From Halorientalis sp. IM1011 (GTDB taxonomy: Archaea; Halobacteriota; Halobacteria; Halobacteriales; Haloarculaceae): a DNA stretch of 64,000 nt. The notes beneath the pieces were generated by a model. The model did no database searches. It saw only the letters and a list, made by a program, of their open reading frames with translations, and was not told the DNA's origin. The DNA lies in assembly GCF_001989615.1 (NCBI RefSeq), contig NZ_CP019067.1, positions 310,001-374,000 of the forward strand. Direction: 5' to 3'. Positions 45,109 to 54,006 of this stretch are shown one piece after another. The translations under genes were made by a program, and so were the position numbers. Numbering within the stretch: position 1 is the first letter of the stretch; each line of letters starts with the position of its first letter.

Positions 45109-46282
45109 GCGCGCGGCGGGCCGCGTTCGCGCCCGCGTCCGCGTCCACATCCGCGTCCAGCGCTTCGAGCGTGTTGCCGAGCGCATTCGTCAGCGCCAGT
45201 ACGTTCTCCGCGCGGGCGCTGTGACCCATACAGCCGATTCGCAGGATATCGCCCGAGAGGTCACCGAGCCCGCCGGCGATCTCGATACCGTACTCCTCCA
45301 CGAGCGCCTCGATGACGGTCCCGTCGTCGACGCCAGCCGGGAGCCGCACGGCGTTCAGGCTCGGCAGCCACCAGTCCTCCTCGGGGTTGAGTTCCAGCCC
45401 CATCGCCTCGACGCCGGCCTTGAGCGCACCGGCCACGCGGCGGTGGCGCGCCCAGCGGTTCTCGATACCCTCCTCGGCGACCAGCCTGAGCGCCTCTCGG
45501 AGCGCGTAGACGTTGGTGATCGGCGCGGTGTGGTGGTAGGCCCGCTCGTCGCCCCAGTACTCCTGGAGCAGTGAGAGATCGAGATACCACGAGCGGACCG
45601 GGGTCTCCCGGCTCAGCACCTTGTCCATCGCCCGGTCGTTGAGCGTGAGCGGGCTGGCACCCGGCGGACAGGAGAGACACTTCTGGTCGGCCGAGTAGGC
45701 TACGTCGATGCCCCACTCGTCGACGCGCAACTCGACGCCACCGAGGGAGGTGACGGTGTCGGCGATCACGAGCGCGTCGTGTTCGTGGGCGATGCTCGTC
45801 AGTTCCGGGACGTTCGGCTGGAGTGCGCCGGTGCTCGTCTCGGCGTGGACGAACCCCAGAATGTCGGGCTGGTGGCGGTCGAAGGCCTCCTCGACGGCGG
45901 CGGGGTCGAGCGGTTCGCCCCACGGCGCGTCGACGAAGACGGCCTCGCCGTCGGCTCGGCGGACCATCGCGGCCATGCGCTCGCCGAAGTAGCCGTTGCC
46001 CGGGACCAGCACCGTGTCGCCGGGTTCGGTGAGGTTGGCGACGGCGGCCTCCATCGCCGCCGATCCGGTGCCGCTCACCGGAATGGTCCACTGGTTGTCC
46101 GTGCGGAAGGCGTACCGCAGCAGGTCCTGCACGTCGTCCATGATCTCGACGAACGCCGGGTCGAGATGGCCCACGAGCGGCGTACTCATCGCCCGCAAGA
46201 CGCGGGGATGCACGTCGCTCGGCCCGGGGCCCATCAGCATCCTGTCGGGTGGTGACAGCTCCCCGACCCTCGGTCTGTCCAT
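45098..46282 (-). CDS. class V aminotransferase (alanine/serine-glyoxylate aminotransferase family)
   Basis: 394 residues from ATG at 46282 (MDRPRVGELSPPDRMLMGPGPS). PLP-dependent. The motif LMGPGPSDV at the N-terminus, the cofactor Asp175 (VIADTVTSLGG) and the Schiff-base lysine Lys201 (SADQKCLSCPPG) are typical of serine/alanine:glyoxylate aminotransferases. It may serve glyoxylate, serine or phosphoserine metabolism. A TATA-like element lies between two 9-bp direct repeats upstream. Confidence 0.92.
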   Translation of the reverse strand: MDRPRVGELSPPDRMLMGPGPSDVHPRVLRAMSTPLVGHLDPAFVEIMDDVQDLLRYAFRTDNQWTIPVSGTGSAAMEAAVANLTEPGDTVLVPGNGYFGERMAAMVRRADGEAVFVDAPWGEPLDPAAVEEAFDRHQPDILGFVHAETSTGALQPNVPELTSIAHEHDALVIADTVTSLGGVELRVDEWGIDVAYSADQKCLSCPPGASPLTLNDRAMDKVLSRETPVRSWYLDLSLLQEYWGDERAYHHTAPITNVYALREALRLVAEEGIENRWARHRRVAGALKAGVEAMGLELNPEEDWWLPSLNAVRLPAGVDDGTVIEALVEEYGIEIAGGLGDLSGDILRIGCMGHSARAENVLALTNALGNTLEALDADVDADAGANAARRALRR

Positions 46283-46292
46283 ACCTGTTCGT

Positions 46293-46325
46293 TGTGAGAG
46301 ACACCACCAAAAGTAGTGTGAGAGA
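46293..46325. promoter_or_regulatory. 9-bp direct repeats flanking the aminotransferase TATA element
   Basis: TGTGAGAGA occurs at 46293-46301 and 46317-46325 (24-bp period). Between them, on the minus strand, CTACTTTTGG sits about 27 bases before the aminotransferase ATG. Two equal boxes around a TATA element are a plausible operator. Confidence 0.4.
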
Positions 46326-46391
46326 AAGCTTGTCATGGGGCATCGCCTAACCGCGGATTAGGCAGTGCCGAGCGAGGGCGTCCCACGCGGA

Positions 46392-46400
46392 GCTTAAATA
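46392..46400 (+). promoter_or_regulatory. TATA-like box of the DUF457-like membrane gene
   Basis: GCTTAAATA lies about 26 bases before the ATG at 46423, which supports that start (leaderless) over the GTG one codon earlier. Confidence 0.45.
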
Positions 46401-46422
46401 CGCTCGTCACGAAGGATGGGTG

Positions 46423-47403
46423 ATGTTTCTCGGCCACGGACTGCTCGCGTTCGCCCTCGTCGCCCTCGCCGGCAGCGCAGTCGGGTGGTCGCGCGAGCGT
46501 GCGTTGTGGCTCGGCGTCCTCGCCGGGGCGTTCGCGACCGTCCCCGACGTGGACATGCTGTACGCGCCCATCGGTCTGCTGGGCGGCGCGAACGGCCTGC
46601 TCGACGCGTCCGAAGCGTTCTGGAACGCCAGCAGCGTCGTCCACCGCTCGATGACACACTCGCTCGTCCTCGGCGTGGTCGCCGCCCTCGCGTTCGCGCT
46701 CGTCGCCGTCCGGTATCGCTCGACGGTTCACAGCCGGTACCGCCTGTCCGCCACAGCCGTCGGCGTCGGCCTGCTCGTCGGACTCGTCGCGGCCGCGGGC
46801 CTCGTCAGCCACGGCCTCGCAGCCGTGATGGTCGCCCTGTTCTGTCTGGCCGGCCTCGGCGTGACGGTCGTCGCCGCGCGTCGTGGCGTCGCCCCCCACC
46901 TCGTCGGCGCGACGGCCCTGATCGGCCTCCTGAGCCACCCGTTCGGTGACCTGTTCACCGGCGAACCACCGGCGATGCTCTACCCGCTCGACGCGACGCT
47001 GTTCGCCGGGCGCGTGGCGCTCCACCCCGACCCGACGCTGCACCTGCTCGGCGCGTTCGCGATCGAACTCGCGACGATCTGGCTGGCCGCGTACGCACTC
47101 TTCGCCCTCACCGACCGACGCTTCCGGGACTATCTCAGTCCCCGGGCGGGACTGGGGGCCGGCTACGCCGCGGCAGCGCTCGCCCTCCCCGCGCCCACGC
47201 TGTCGGCGTCGTACCCGTTCGTGTTCTCGATTCTGCCGCTGGCTTCGGTGGGAGTCGTCGGTGCAGCCCGGCGATCGGGCGACCAGTTCCCGCTGGGGCG
47301 AGTCCGGCCGACGCTCTCGGACTGGCCGACTGCGCTCGCGACGGGACTGGCTGCCGTGACGCTGGCCGCGGCGGGGTACACGCTCGCGTACCTGCTCGTG
47401 TAG
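46423..47403 (+). CDS. YdjM/DUF457-like membrane-bound metal-dependent hydrolase
   Basis: 326 residues with about eight membrane helices. The N-terminal half has LGHGLLAFAL with a His early in helix 1, FATVPDVDML with two Asp, and RSMTHSLVLG with His. These His/Asp positions are the conserved metal-site pattern of YdjM-like (DUF457) proteins. The extra C-terminal helices resemble haloarchaeal versions. The substrate is unknown. Two other multi-helix genes follow on the same strand. Confidence 0.75.
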   Translation: MFLGHGLLAFALVALAGSAVGWSRERALWLGVLAGAFATVPDVDMLYAPIGLLGGANGLLDASEAFWNASSVVHRSMTHSLVLGVVAALAFALVAVRYRSTVHSRYRLSATAVGVGLLVGLVAAAGLVSHGLAAVMVALFCLAGLGVTVVAARRGVAPHLVGATALIGLLSHPFGDLFTGEPPAMLYPLDATLFAGRVALHPDPTLHLLGAFAIELATIWLAAYALFALTDRRFRDYLSPRAGLGAGYAAAALALPAPTLSASYPFVFSILPLASVGVVGAARRSGDQFPLGRVRPTLSDWPTALATGLAAVTLAAAGYTLAYLLV

Positions 47404-47451
47404 GCCGCTCGGCCGGTACCGTTTCGGGACAGGAACGCATACGCGACAGCC

Positions 47452-48060
47452 ATGGACGATACGGGACTGAGTCGGATGCTCCGGAGTCGGCGTGGAAACG
47501 CGCTCCTCGCGTGGCTGTTCGTCGGGCTGGTACTGATCACGAGTCTCGCGAGCGTGGTGACTGGGGACCTGCTCTGGGCGGTCTTCGCCGCCGTCGTCGC
47601 AGTCATCGCAGTGCTACCGGCGCTCAAGCTGCGATCAGTCTGGGTGATGCCGCCCTGGGAAGTCGTGCTGCTGGCGACCGCACCGGTGTTGGGCCACCTG
47701 TTCGCGGTCGAACTCCTGACGGGACAGGCACAGAACACCGCCCGTTACGTCTCCGTGGCGGCGCTGGCCCTGCTCGTGGCCGTCGACCTCGACGGGTTCA
47801 CGCCCGTGGAGATGAACGAGAGCTTCGGGGCGGTGTTCGTCGTCGTCACCACGCTCGCGACCGCCGGCATCTGGGCGGTCGTCCGCTGGACCGCCGACGG
47901 ACTCGTCGGCACCGGCTTTCTCGCCTCCGAACACGCCCTGATGCTGGAGTTCGTCGGCTCTGCCACCGCGGGGGTCGTCGCCGGCCTCGTGTACGTCTTC
48001 TACCTGCGCCGACGGATTCGGCCGCGTGACCGCGTCCCCGAGGGGGTCGATCCGTCGTGA
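47452..48060 (+). CDS. multi-pass membrane protein, unknown function
   Basis: 202 residues with five or six hydrophobic helices (about 18-35, 40-56, 67-85, 95-110, 124-145 and 168-187). It is overlapped by the following YjdF-like gene (GTGA), so it works as a coupled pair with it. No family hallmark is seen beyond the acidic surface loops. Confidence 0.65.
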   Translation: MDDTGLSRMLRSRRGNALLAWLFVGLVLITSLASVVTGDLLWAVFAAVVAVIAVLPALKLRSVWVMPPWEVVLLATAPVLGHLFAVELLTGQAQNTARYVSVAALALLVAVDLDGFTPVEMNESFGAVFVVVTTLATAGIWAVVRWTADGLVGTGFLASEHALMLEFVGSATAGVVAGLVYVFYLRRRIRPRDRVPEGVDPS

Positions 48061-48728
48061 GACTCCGCGACGCCGTCGGGATATCGACGCGGACGCAGGC
48101 CCGCCTCTCGTGGGCGATGGAGGTCGCGCTCGTCGGGATCCTCCTTATCGGCCTCTACCGCGGCAGTCAGGGCGTCGTCGTCAACACCGTCGTGGCGCTG
48201 GTCGTCACGCAGCTTCCGCCCCTGCTCGAACGGGACTTCGAGATTCCGATGGATCCGGCGCTGACGCTGTGGATCACGAGCGCCGTCTTCCTGCACGCGC
48301 TGGGGACCATGGGGCTGCCCTGGAGCGACCTCTCGTTCTACGAGTCCGTCGGCTGGTGGGACCACCTCACCCACGGCCTGTCGGCGTCGGTCGTGGCCGC
48401 GGTCGGCTACGCCACCGCCCGCTCGTTCGACGAACACGCCGAGGGCGTTCACCTCCCGCCGAAGTTCATGTTCGTGTTCATCCTGCTGTTCGTGCTCGCC
48501 TTCGGCGTCCTCTGGGAAGTACTGGAGTTTCTGATCACCGAGGTCTCGGCCGCGTTCGGGCTCGGGACCTTCCTCACCCAGTACGGGCTGGAGGACACGA
48601 TGCTCGACCTGGTGTTCGACTCGGTCGGCGCGGTGATCGTCGCCACGTGGGGCACCGCCCACCTCAGCGACGTGGTCGGCGCGGTGAACGACCGCGTCGA
48701 GGAATGGCTGGCGACGCGCGGGGAGTGA
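48057..48728 (+). CDS. YjdF/DUF2238-like membrane protein
   Basis: 223 residues with a GTG start at 48057 overlapping the previous stop (GTGA). There are six hydrophobic helices. The motif GWWDHLTHGLSASVVAAVG (about 98-116) with Asp and two His, and LWEVLEFL in a later helix, are the hallmarks of the YjdF family. The function is unknown. It converges on the TauE/SafE gene. Confidence 0.75.
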   Translation: MRLRDAVGISTRTQARLSWAMEVALVGILLIGLYRGSQGVVVNTVVALVVTQLPPLLERDFEIPMDPALTLWITSAVFLHALGTMGLPWSDLSFYESVGWWDHLTHGLSASVVAAVGYATARSFDEHAEGVHLPPKFMFVFILLFVLAFGVLWEVLEFLITEVSAAFGLGTFLTQYGLEDTMLDLVFDSVGAVIVATWGTAHLSDVVGAVNDRVEEWLATRGE

Positions 48729-48745
48729 ATCCCGGGTCGCGACGG

Positions 48746-49669
48746 TCAGAGGAAGAGCGCGGGAATCGTGTTCCGAAAGATGTTGAGCGAGATCACGAAC
48801 AGCAGCGCGACGACGAACCAGTTGAACTTCGCCTCGTCGATCTCCAGTCGCCGGAGGTAGGTGCCGATCAGCAGGCCGATGATCGTGACGACGGCGATGA
48901 CCGAGCCGAGCCAGAGCCGGTAGGTCGTCATCAGGTCGGTGAAAAACGTCATCTGGACGATCCGCACGGTGAAAATCGCCGCCAGCACCATCGAGAGCCC
49001 GCCGATGTACCGGTCCACGTCGCGCTCGAAGGTGTGGAAGTACGCCGGCAGCAGCGGGCCGAGGTTCGCGACCGCGAGCAGGAACCCTTCGAGGAAGCCG
49101 GCCGTGCCGAGCGCGACCGGGTGGTGGGCCTCCCGGACCGTCACGAAGTTCTGGACGACCTGAAAGACGACGTAGCCGAAGATGACCAGACCGATCAGAA
49201 ACGGGACGATGGGGCCGGCGCTGAACTCGGCGAGAAAGACCACGCCGACGACCGTCCCGACGACGGCCAGCGCCAGCAGCGCCCACTCCTCGCGGACGAA
49301 CTCCAGCCCGGTGTCCGTCTCCCCGATCTGGAACATGTTGAGCATCCACGGCGGGATGGCGAGGACGACGACCGCGAGCGTCGGGTCGATGACCGTCGCG
49401 AAGATGGGGGTCGTGATCAGCGCGTAGCCGAACCCGATCATGCCCTTGACCGCGCCCGCGAGGACCGCGACGAGGACGAATGCGGCGAGCAGCCCACCGG
49501 AAACGTCCGACTGGAGGCCCCGCGTGACGTTGTCCATACCCGGGAAGAGGACGACCGACCCGGCGGCGACCATCGCGGTCGCGAAGACCATCATCACCTC
49601 CCGATACCGGAACGCCCGCAGGTTCGCGAGGAACTGTGCCACGTCGAGTTGCGTGTTGCTCGTACCCAT
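48746..49669 (-). CDS. TauE/SafE-family anion permease
   Basis: 307 residues from ATG at 49669. It has eight or nine membrane helices in two similar halves. The first repeat starts VLAGAVKGMIGFGYALITTPIFA, the family's conserved G-x-G-G-F motif variant, and the second has GFLEGFLLAVANLGPLLPAYF. The family exports sulfite and sulfoacetate-like organosulfur anions. It is the third gene on the minus strand behind the rhodanese-MBL fusion and the MFS gene, supporting a sulfur role. Confidence 0.85.
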   Translation of the reverse strand: MGTSNTQLDVAQFLANLRAFRYREVMMVFATAMVAAGSVVLFPGMDNVTRGLQSDVSGGLLAAFVLVAVLAGAVKGMIGFGYALITTPIFATVIDPTLAVVVLAIPPWMLNMFQIGETDTGLEFVREEWALLALAVVGTVVGVVFLAEFSAGPIVPFLIGLVIFGYVVFQVVQNFVTVREAHHPVALGTAGFLEGFLLAVANLGPLLPAYFHTFERDVDRYIGGLSMVLAAIFTVRIVQMTFFTDLMTTYRLWLGSVIAVVTIIGLLIGTYLRRLEIDEAKFNWFVVALLFVISLNIFRNTIPALFL

Positions 49670-49904
49670 AGGAGACTGACGAGCGAGACCGACTCGTCGG
49701 TTATCGGTCGTAATCGGTGCGGCCTCTTGGGTCTGCACTTGCCAGTAAGAAGGGTGTCCGGTCCCGGAGCCGTAATATCGGCCGAAACACCGTCGCTGGC
49801 CGCTATAGATCGGTACAGTGCGTGAAACCGCCGGTTCGAGGGCGACATAGACGGCGGCAAGAATTTCGACGCCCCGGTGACGAGAGCGGATCTGTCCGAC
49901 GATA

Positions 49905-51194
49905 TCAGTCGTCGGACGCTGTTCCCGGGGCAGATTCCGCCGCGGGAGCCGGCGGTTCGTGGGTCCCGAACTCGGGGTGGGTCTCCTCCATCCAGACGTA
50001 GACGACAGCACCGGAGAGGAACATCAGGCCGGCGGTCACGTAGAACGCGGCCTCGGCGCTGACGAACTCCATCGTCACGCCGATCAGGATCGCGCCGACG
50101 CCGTAGCCCGAGTCGCGCCACATCCGGTAGACGCCCATACCGGCGGATCGCCAGGTCGGATGAGCGGCGTCGCCGGGCACGGTCATCAGGTTCGGGTAGA
50201 GCAAGGCCATGCCGAGTCCCGAGACAGCGGCCAGCACGGCCCACGGGATGTAGCCCTCGACGAACACCATTCCGAGGACGCCGCCCCCGGCGAGGAACAT
50301 CCCCGCGACCACGGGAGGCCGGCGACCGATCCGGTCGGCGAGGCCACCGGTCGCGATCTGGAAGAAGTACATCGCGCTGTGGACTCCGACGACGACGCCG
50401 ACGGCCGCGATACCCAGCCCCTGACTCGTGAGATAGAGCGGGACGGCGATCCAGAACAGGGTGTCCACGAAGTTCTCGACGTGACCGGCCTGGGCCGCGG
50501 CGAACAGCGTCCTGTCGCCGTAGGTGGCCCGCTTCAGCACTTCCTCGAACGGGAGGTTGGCGTCGTGGTGGTCGTCGTCGCCCTCGGCCTGTGCGTACTG
50601 GACGGTCTCTCTGATCAGGAAAATCGAGATCAGGAAGGCGAGCACGACGACGGCCGCGAGGAAGTAGAACGGCTCGGGCCGGAGGCTCGTCCGGGCCGCG
50701 ATGACGCCTGTGATCCACGCGCCGGCGGCCACGCCCGTGTAGCCGAAGGCCTCGTCGATGCCGACCGCGAGGCCGCGCTGGTCGGGCCCCGCGAGGTCGA
50801 TCTTGGCGTTGATCGCCATGCTCCAGGTCAGCGCCTGATTGACGCCCAGCAGGACGTTCCCGAAGACGATCCAGTTCCAGCTGGGGGCGAAAATCAGGAT
50901 CAGCGGGAGCGGCAGGGCGGTCGCCCACCCCAGAACGAGGACGGGCTTGCGGCCGTACTCTTCGCCCCACTTCCCGGCGTAGAGGTTGAGCAGCGCCTTC
51001 ACGAAACCGAAGGAGACGACGAACGAGCCGATCACGAGGAACGACTCGACGCCGAGGATGTCCTCGCCCAGTACGGGCACGACGGCGCGTTCCGAGCCGA
51101 TCGTGAGGCCGGTCGCGAACACCAGCAGGACGTGCAGCGAGAACTGTCCGAGGTGTTCGCGGATGCCCTGCTGGAGATCTGTTGCCGTACTCAT
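49905..51194 (-). CDS. MFS transporter
   Basis: 429 residues with 12 predicted helices. The loop 2-3 motif is seen as GKWGEEYGRKPVL and its second-half equivalent as GGLADRIGRRPPV, the signature of major facilitator carriers. A His/Asp-rich loop (GDDDHHDANLP) lies between the halves. The start codon lies 3 bases after the stop of the rhodanese-MBL gene, so it is an operon with it. The substrate may be a sulfur compound, by context only. Confidence 0.9.
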   Translation of the reverse strand: MSTATDLQQGIREHLGQFSLHVLLVFATGLTIGSERAVVPVLGEDILGVESFLVIGSFVVSFGFVKALLNLYAGKWGEEYGRKPVLVLGWATALPLPLILIFAPSWNWIVFGNVLLGVNQALTWSMAINAKIDLAGPDQRGLAVGIDEAFGYTGVAAGAWITGVIAARTSLRPEPFYFLAAVVVLAFLISIFLIRETVQYAQAEGDDDHHDANLPFEEVLKRATYGDRTLFAAAQAGHVENFVDTLFWIAVPLYLTSQGLGIAAVGVVVGVHSAMYFFQIATGGLADRIGRRPPVVAGMFLAGGGVLGMVFVEGYIPWAVLAAVSGLGMALLYPNLMTVPGDAAHPTWRSAGMGVYRMWRDSGYGVGAILIGVTMEFVSAEAAFYVTAGLMFLSGAVVYVWMEETHPEFGTHEPPAPAAESAPGTASDD

Positions 51195-51197
51195 CGG

Positions 51198-52307
51198 TCA
51201 CTCCGCCGCACAGTTGTTCGGCCCCAGTTCGAGGTCGGCCACCTCCGACTCGCTGACCGACGCCTGGCCCACGTTGGCTCGCTTGACGCGCTCGAAGTTC
51301 GGCGGGTGATCGGGAACGTCGGACGCGAGCGTCTCGACGAAGTCCCCGCGATCACGGCCGAGGTCCGCGTTGCGCGCTCTGACCTCTCCCAGCGTCGCGA
51401 CCACGGGCGGATCGGGCGAGCCGGGGTCGTGTGCCGGCAGGACGACCACGTCGTCCGGGTACGCCAGCAGTCGCTGGAGGCTCTCGTACAGCGTGGCGGC
51501 GTTGTCCTCGACGTCCGCGTCCTCGATGCCGGCCTCGACGCCGAGTTCGACGCGGCCGACGCTCTCGTGGAAGAGCGTGTCGCCGGTGAGCAACGCCTCG
51601 CCGCCCACGTCGAACGAGACGCTCCCCTCGCTGTGGCCCGGGGTGTGGATCACCTCGACCTCCACGTCGCCGACCGCGAGCGTCTCCCCGTCTTCCAGCG
51701 GAGTCGCGTCGATCTCCAGCGCGTCCGCGGGGTGGAGGGAGTAGGGAGCGTCCCGACGGGCGGCCAGTTCCGCGCCGCCGGAGACGTGGTCGGCGTGGGC
51801 GTGGGTGTCGAGAGCCGCAACGAGGTCGGCGTCGTACTCGTCGAGGAGCGCCTCGTACTCGTCGAGGTAGTGGGAGGCGTCGAACACGGCCGCCTCGCCG
51901 TCCGAGACGAGGACGTGCGAGAGACAGCCCTTCCCCGGACGGGCCACCTGCAGCAACTGCCCGTCGATATCGACCGGGATCGGTGCGTGCCGATGGACGC
52001 GGCTCCAGCCGCTCATGCCATCTTCGAGCGTCGCCGCGTCGTATCCCATCTCTTCCAGCACGTCCGTCGCCGTCCGGGAAACGACGCCCTCGGTACAGAC
52101 GGTCACGATCGCTTCGTCGGGCAGATCCGCGAGCGCCTCTCTGGCCGCCCCGGGGTCGTCGACGAGGTCGTCGTAGACGTCGACGTTCCTGCTCCCCGGG
52201 ACGTGCCAATCCTCGAACTCCTCTCGGTGGCGAATGTCCAGGACGAGTACGTCCTCGTCGTCGGCCTGGAGTCGCCTGCCGAGTTCCTCCGGCGTGATCT
52301 CTGACAT
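51198..52307 (-). CDS. rhodanese-metallo-beta-lactamase fusion (persulfide dioxygenase-like)
   Basis: 369 residues. The N-terminal rhodanese domain (about 1-105) has its sulfur-carrying Cys71 in VCTEGVVSRTA. The C-terminal metallo-beta-lactamase domain (about 115-330) has THAHADH (168-174), HTPGHSEGSVSF and LLTGDTLF, the pattern of ETHE1/persulfide dioxygenases and related glyoxalase-II proteins. The two domains would pass persulfide sulfur from the rhodanese to an iron dioxygenase that makes sulfite, which TauE could export. It is divergent from the HTH-10 regulator. Confidence 0.88.
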   Translation of the reverse strand: MSEITPEELGRRLQADDEDVLVLDIRHREEFEDWHVPGSRNVDVYDDLVDDPGAAREALADLPDEAIVTVCTEGVVSRTATDVLEEMGYDAATLEDGMSGWSRVHRHAPIPVDIDGQLLQVARPGKGCLSHVLVSDGEAAVFDASHYLDEYEALLDEYDADLVAALDTHAHADHVSGGAELAARRDAPYSLHPADALEIDATPLEDGETLAVGDVEVEVIHTPGHSEGSVSFDVGGEALLTGDTLFHESVGRVELGVEAGIEDADVEDNAATLYESLQRLLAYPDDVVVLPAHDPGSPDPPVVATLGEVRARNADLGRDRGDFVETLASDVPDHPPNFERVKRANVGQASVSESEVADLELGPNNCAAE

Positions 52308-52346
52308 CGGTACGCATCCGTAGGGCTATCGTTCGATTATAGGTGC

Positions 52347-52379
52347 TGCCGGACATGACCGGCACCGTTATTCCGGCAC
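52347..52379. promoter_or_regulatory. candidate operator between the sulfur operon and its regulator
   Basis: An inverted repeat TGCCGG-N6-CCGGCA lies at 52347-52364. A further CCGGCAC at 52373-52379 repeats the one at 52359-52365. The two direct copies flank CGTTATT, which is about 27 bases before the regulator ATG (52396) and may be its TATA box. The minus-strand promoter (CCTATAATC, about 52335-52343) of the rhodanese-MBL gene is next to it. Confidence 0.5.
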
Positions 52380-52395
52380 AGCCGCAATCCCCGGT

Positions 52396-53130
52396 ATGGC
52401 ACTGTACGAGGCGTCGCTTCGGGTGAGACACGAGTGTCCCTACCGGGAGATCTCGGAACGGCATCCCGATCTCACGATCCGGGAGTGGCCGTTGAGCGAC
52501 TGTCAGGTACTGGAGATATCGGCGGACGAGACGCCGACGGACCGTCTGATGGAAGACATCGACCGGCTCGGGACGGTGCTGCACGAGTCGGCCGACGACG
52601 CCGGGTACCACGTCGTGACCCAGTCCTGTCTCTGTTCGCTGGAGGAGTCTATCGTCGACCGGTTCGAGGAGTACAACTGCCTGTACCAGTCGCCGACGAT
52701 CTATCGACAGGGCTGGGAGCACTACACGGTCATCGCGTTCGACGAGGGCGACGTCCGGGCGTTGCTCGACGATCTGCGTGCCGACCGGGACATCGAACTC
52801 CTCTCGAAAACCGCCATCGCCGAGAAGCAGATCCCACACAGCATGCTGACGCCGGTCGACCGGCTGTTCGACGACCTGACCGACCGGCAACTGGCGGCGC
52901 TCCAGTTGGCGCTCGAACACGGGTACTACGAGCAACCCCGGAAGACGTCGCTCCGCGACATCGCCGACCGGACCACCGTCTCGAAGTCGACCTACGAGGA
53001 ACACCTTCGGAAGGCCGAGAACAAACTGCTCACGAACGCGGGACGGTACCTGCGGTTGGTGACTGCGAGCGCGTCGACCGACCCGCTCCACGCGGAGCAG
53101 CCGGGACCGTCCGAGCAGAGCGCCGACTGA
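52396..53130 (+). CDS. Bat-type HTH-10 transcriptional regulator
   Basis: 244 residues. An N-terminal ligand/dimer domain (about 1-150) with several Cys (HECPY near 14, QSCLCSLEE near 78) is followed by HTH_10 at about 165-220 (LTDRQLAALQLALEHGYYEQPR, TTVSKSTYEEHLRKAENKLL). The cysteines could be redox or sulfur sensors. Divergence from the rhodanese-MBL/MFS operon and the repeated boxes between them suggest it controls that operon and itself. Confidence 0.88.
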   Translation: MALYEASLRVRHECPYREISERHPDLTIREWPLSDCQVLEISADETPTDRLMEDIDRLGTVLHESADDAGYHVVTQSCLCSLEESIVDRFEEYNCLYQSPTIYRQGWEHYTVIAFDEGDVRALLDDLRADRDIELLSKTAIAEKQIPHSMLTPVDRLFDDLTDRQLAALQLALEHGYYEQPRKTSLRDIADRTTVSKSTYEEHLRKAENKLLTNAGRYLRLVTASASTDPLHAEQPGPSEQSAD

Positions 53131-53180
53131 ACACTGGCGGCGGTCGGGGCGACGTGCCGTCGAGGATCCGAACGCGACGC

Positions 53181-53852
53181 TCAGTCGGTCGTCGACGCGC
53201 CCTCGAACCGGCTGGCGGGCAGGAGGAGTTCGTTGACGCCGGGGAGATACTTGACGTTGAAGACGATCTTGGCCTCGTCGGTGACGGGCGAACTGATACA
53301 GGAGAGGCGGATCCCCTTGTCGAGCATCTCCTGAGGGAGGATGTGGTTGGTCGGGGTCGGCATCTCGCCCTCGACGACGGCCACGGCGCAGTTGGTGCAG
53401 GCACCGCCCCGACAGGCGAACGGCCAGGCGTGGCCGTCGTCCTCGGCGGCTTCCAGTAGCGACTGGTTGGGCCGGACACGGAGCTCTCCGTAATCGTCCT
53501 CGTCGAGGTACGCACCGGCGGCCTTCTCGAACAGGTCATCGTCGGTGAGTTCCCAGCCGTGGTCGTCGAGGACCTCGTAGTCGAGGTACTCGACGCGGGT
53601 CCCTTCCGGTTCCGCGGTCGTGCCGTCGACACTCGATTCCGACCGGCCAGGCTCCGGGTGGCCGGGATCGGTCTCGTCGGCTGGCTCCCATCCGTTCTGA
53701 ATTTTCTCGTAGGCCTCTTTGACGCGCTGGAACTCGCGGGCCGAGCCGCCACGGTCGGGGTGGGCCTCCTTCACCCGTCGACGGTAGGCTTCGCGAACCG
53801 CCGCGTCGTCGGCGTCGGGCTCGATCCCGAGAATCTCGAATGGGGAGTCCAC
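53181..53852 (-). CDS. J-domain/2Fe-2S ferredoxin fusion
   Basis: 223 residues. The N-terminal J-like domain (about 1-55) has the HPD motif (31-33: EAHPDRGG) that stimulates Hsp70 ATPase. A linker and a C-terminal plant-type ferredoxin domain (about 85-200) follow, with Cys147, Cys152, Cys155 (CRGGACTNC) and Cys185 (LSCISS) binding [2Fe-2S]. This fusion is a known haloarchaeal ferredoxin type, with an electron-carrier role for soluble oxidoreductases. Confidence 0.92.
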   Translation of the reverse strand: MDSPFEILGIEPDADDAAVREAYRRRVKEAHPDRGGSAREFQRVKEAYEKIQNGWEPADETDPGHPEPGRSESSVDGTTAEPEGTRVEYLDYEVLDDHGWELTDDDLFEKAAGAYLDEDDYGELRVRPNQSLLEAAEDDGHAWPFACRGGACTNCAVAVVEGEMPTPTNHILPQEMLDKGIRLSCISSPVTDEAKIVFNVKYLPGVNELLLPASRFEGASTTD

Positions 53853-54006
53853 ACGCTCGCTACGGCTCTAGCGTATAAATCCCCTCCCTCTCCAACAAGT
53901 TATTCCGGGTGGGGGACGTGGACGTAGGGCACGGTTTCGGAGCGGTGTGACTCGTGGCGGACCGGGTTCCACAACGAATACAGGGAGCGTCGACAGTGCA
54001 ACGTAC

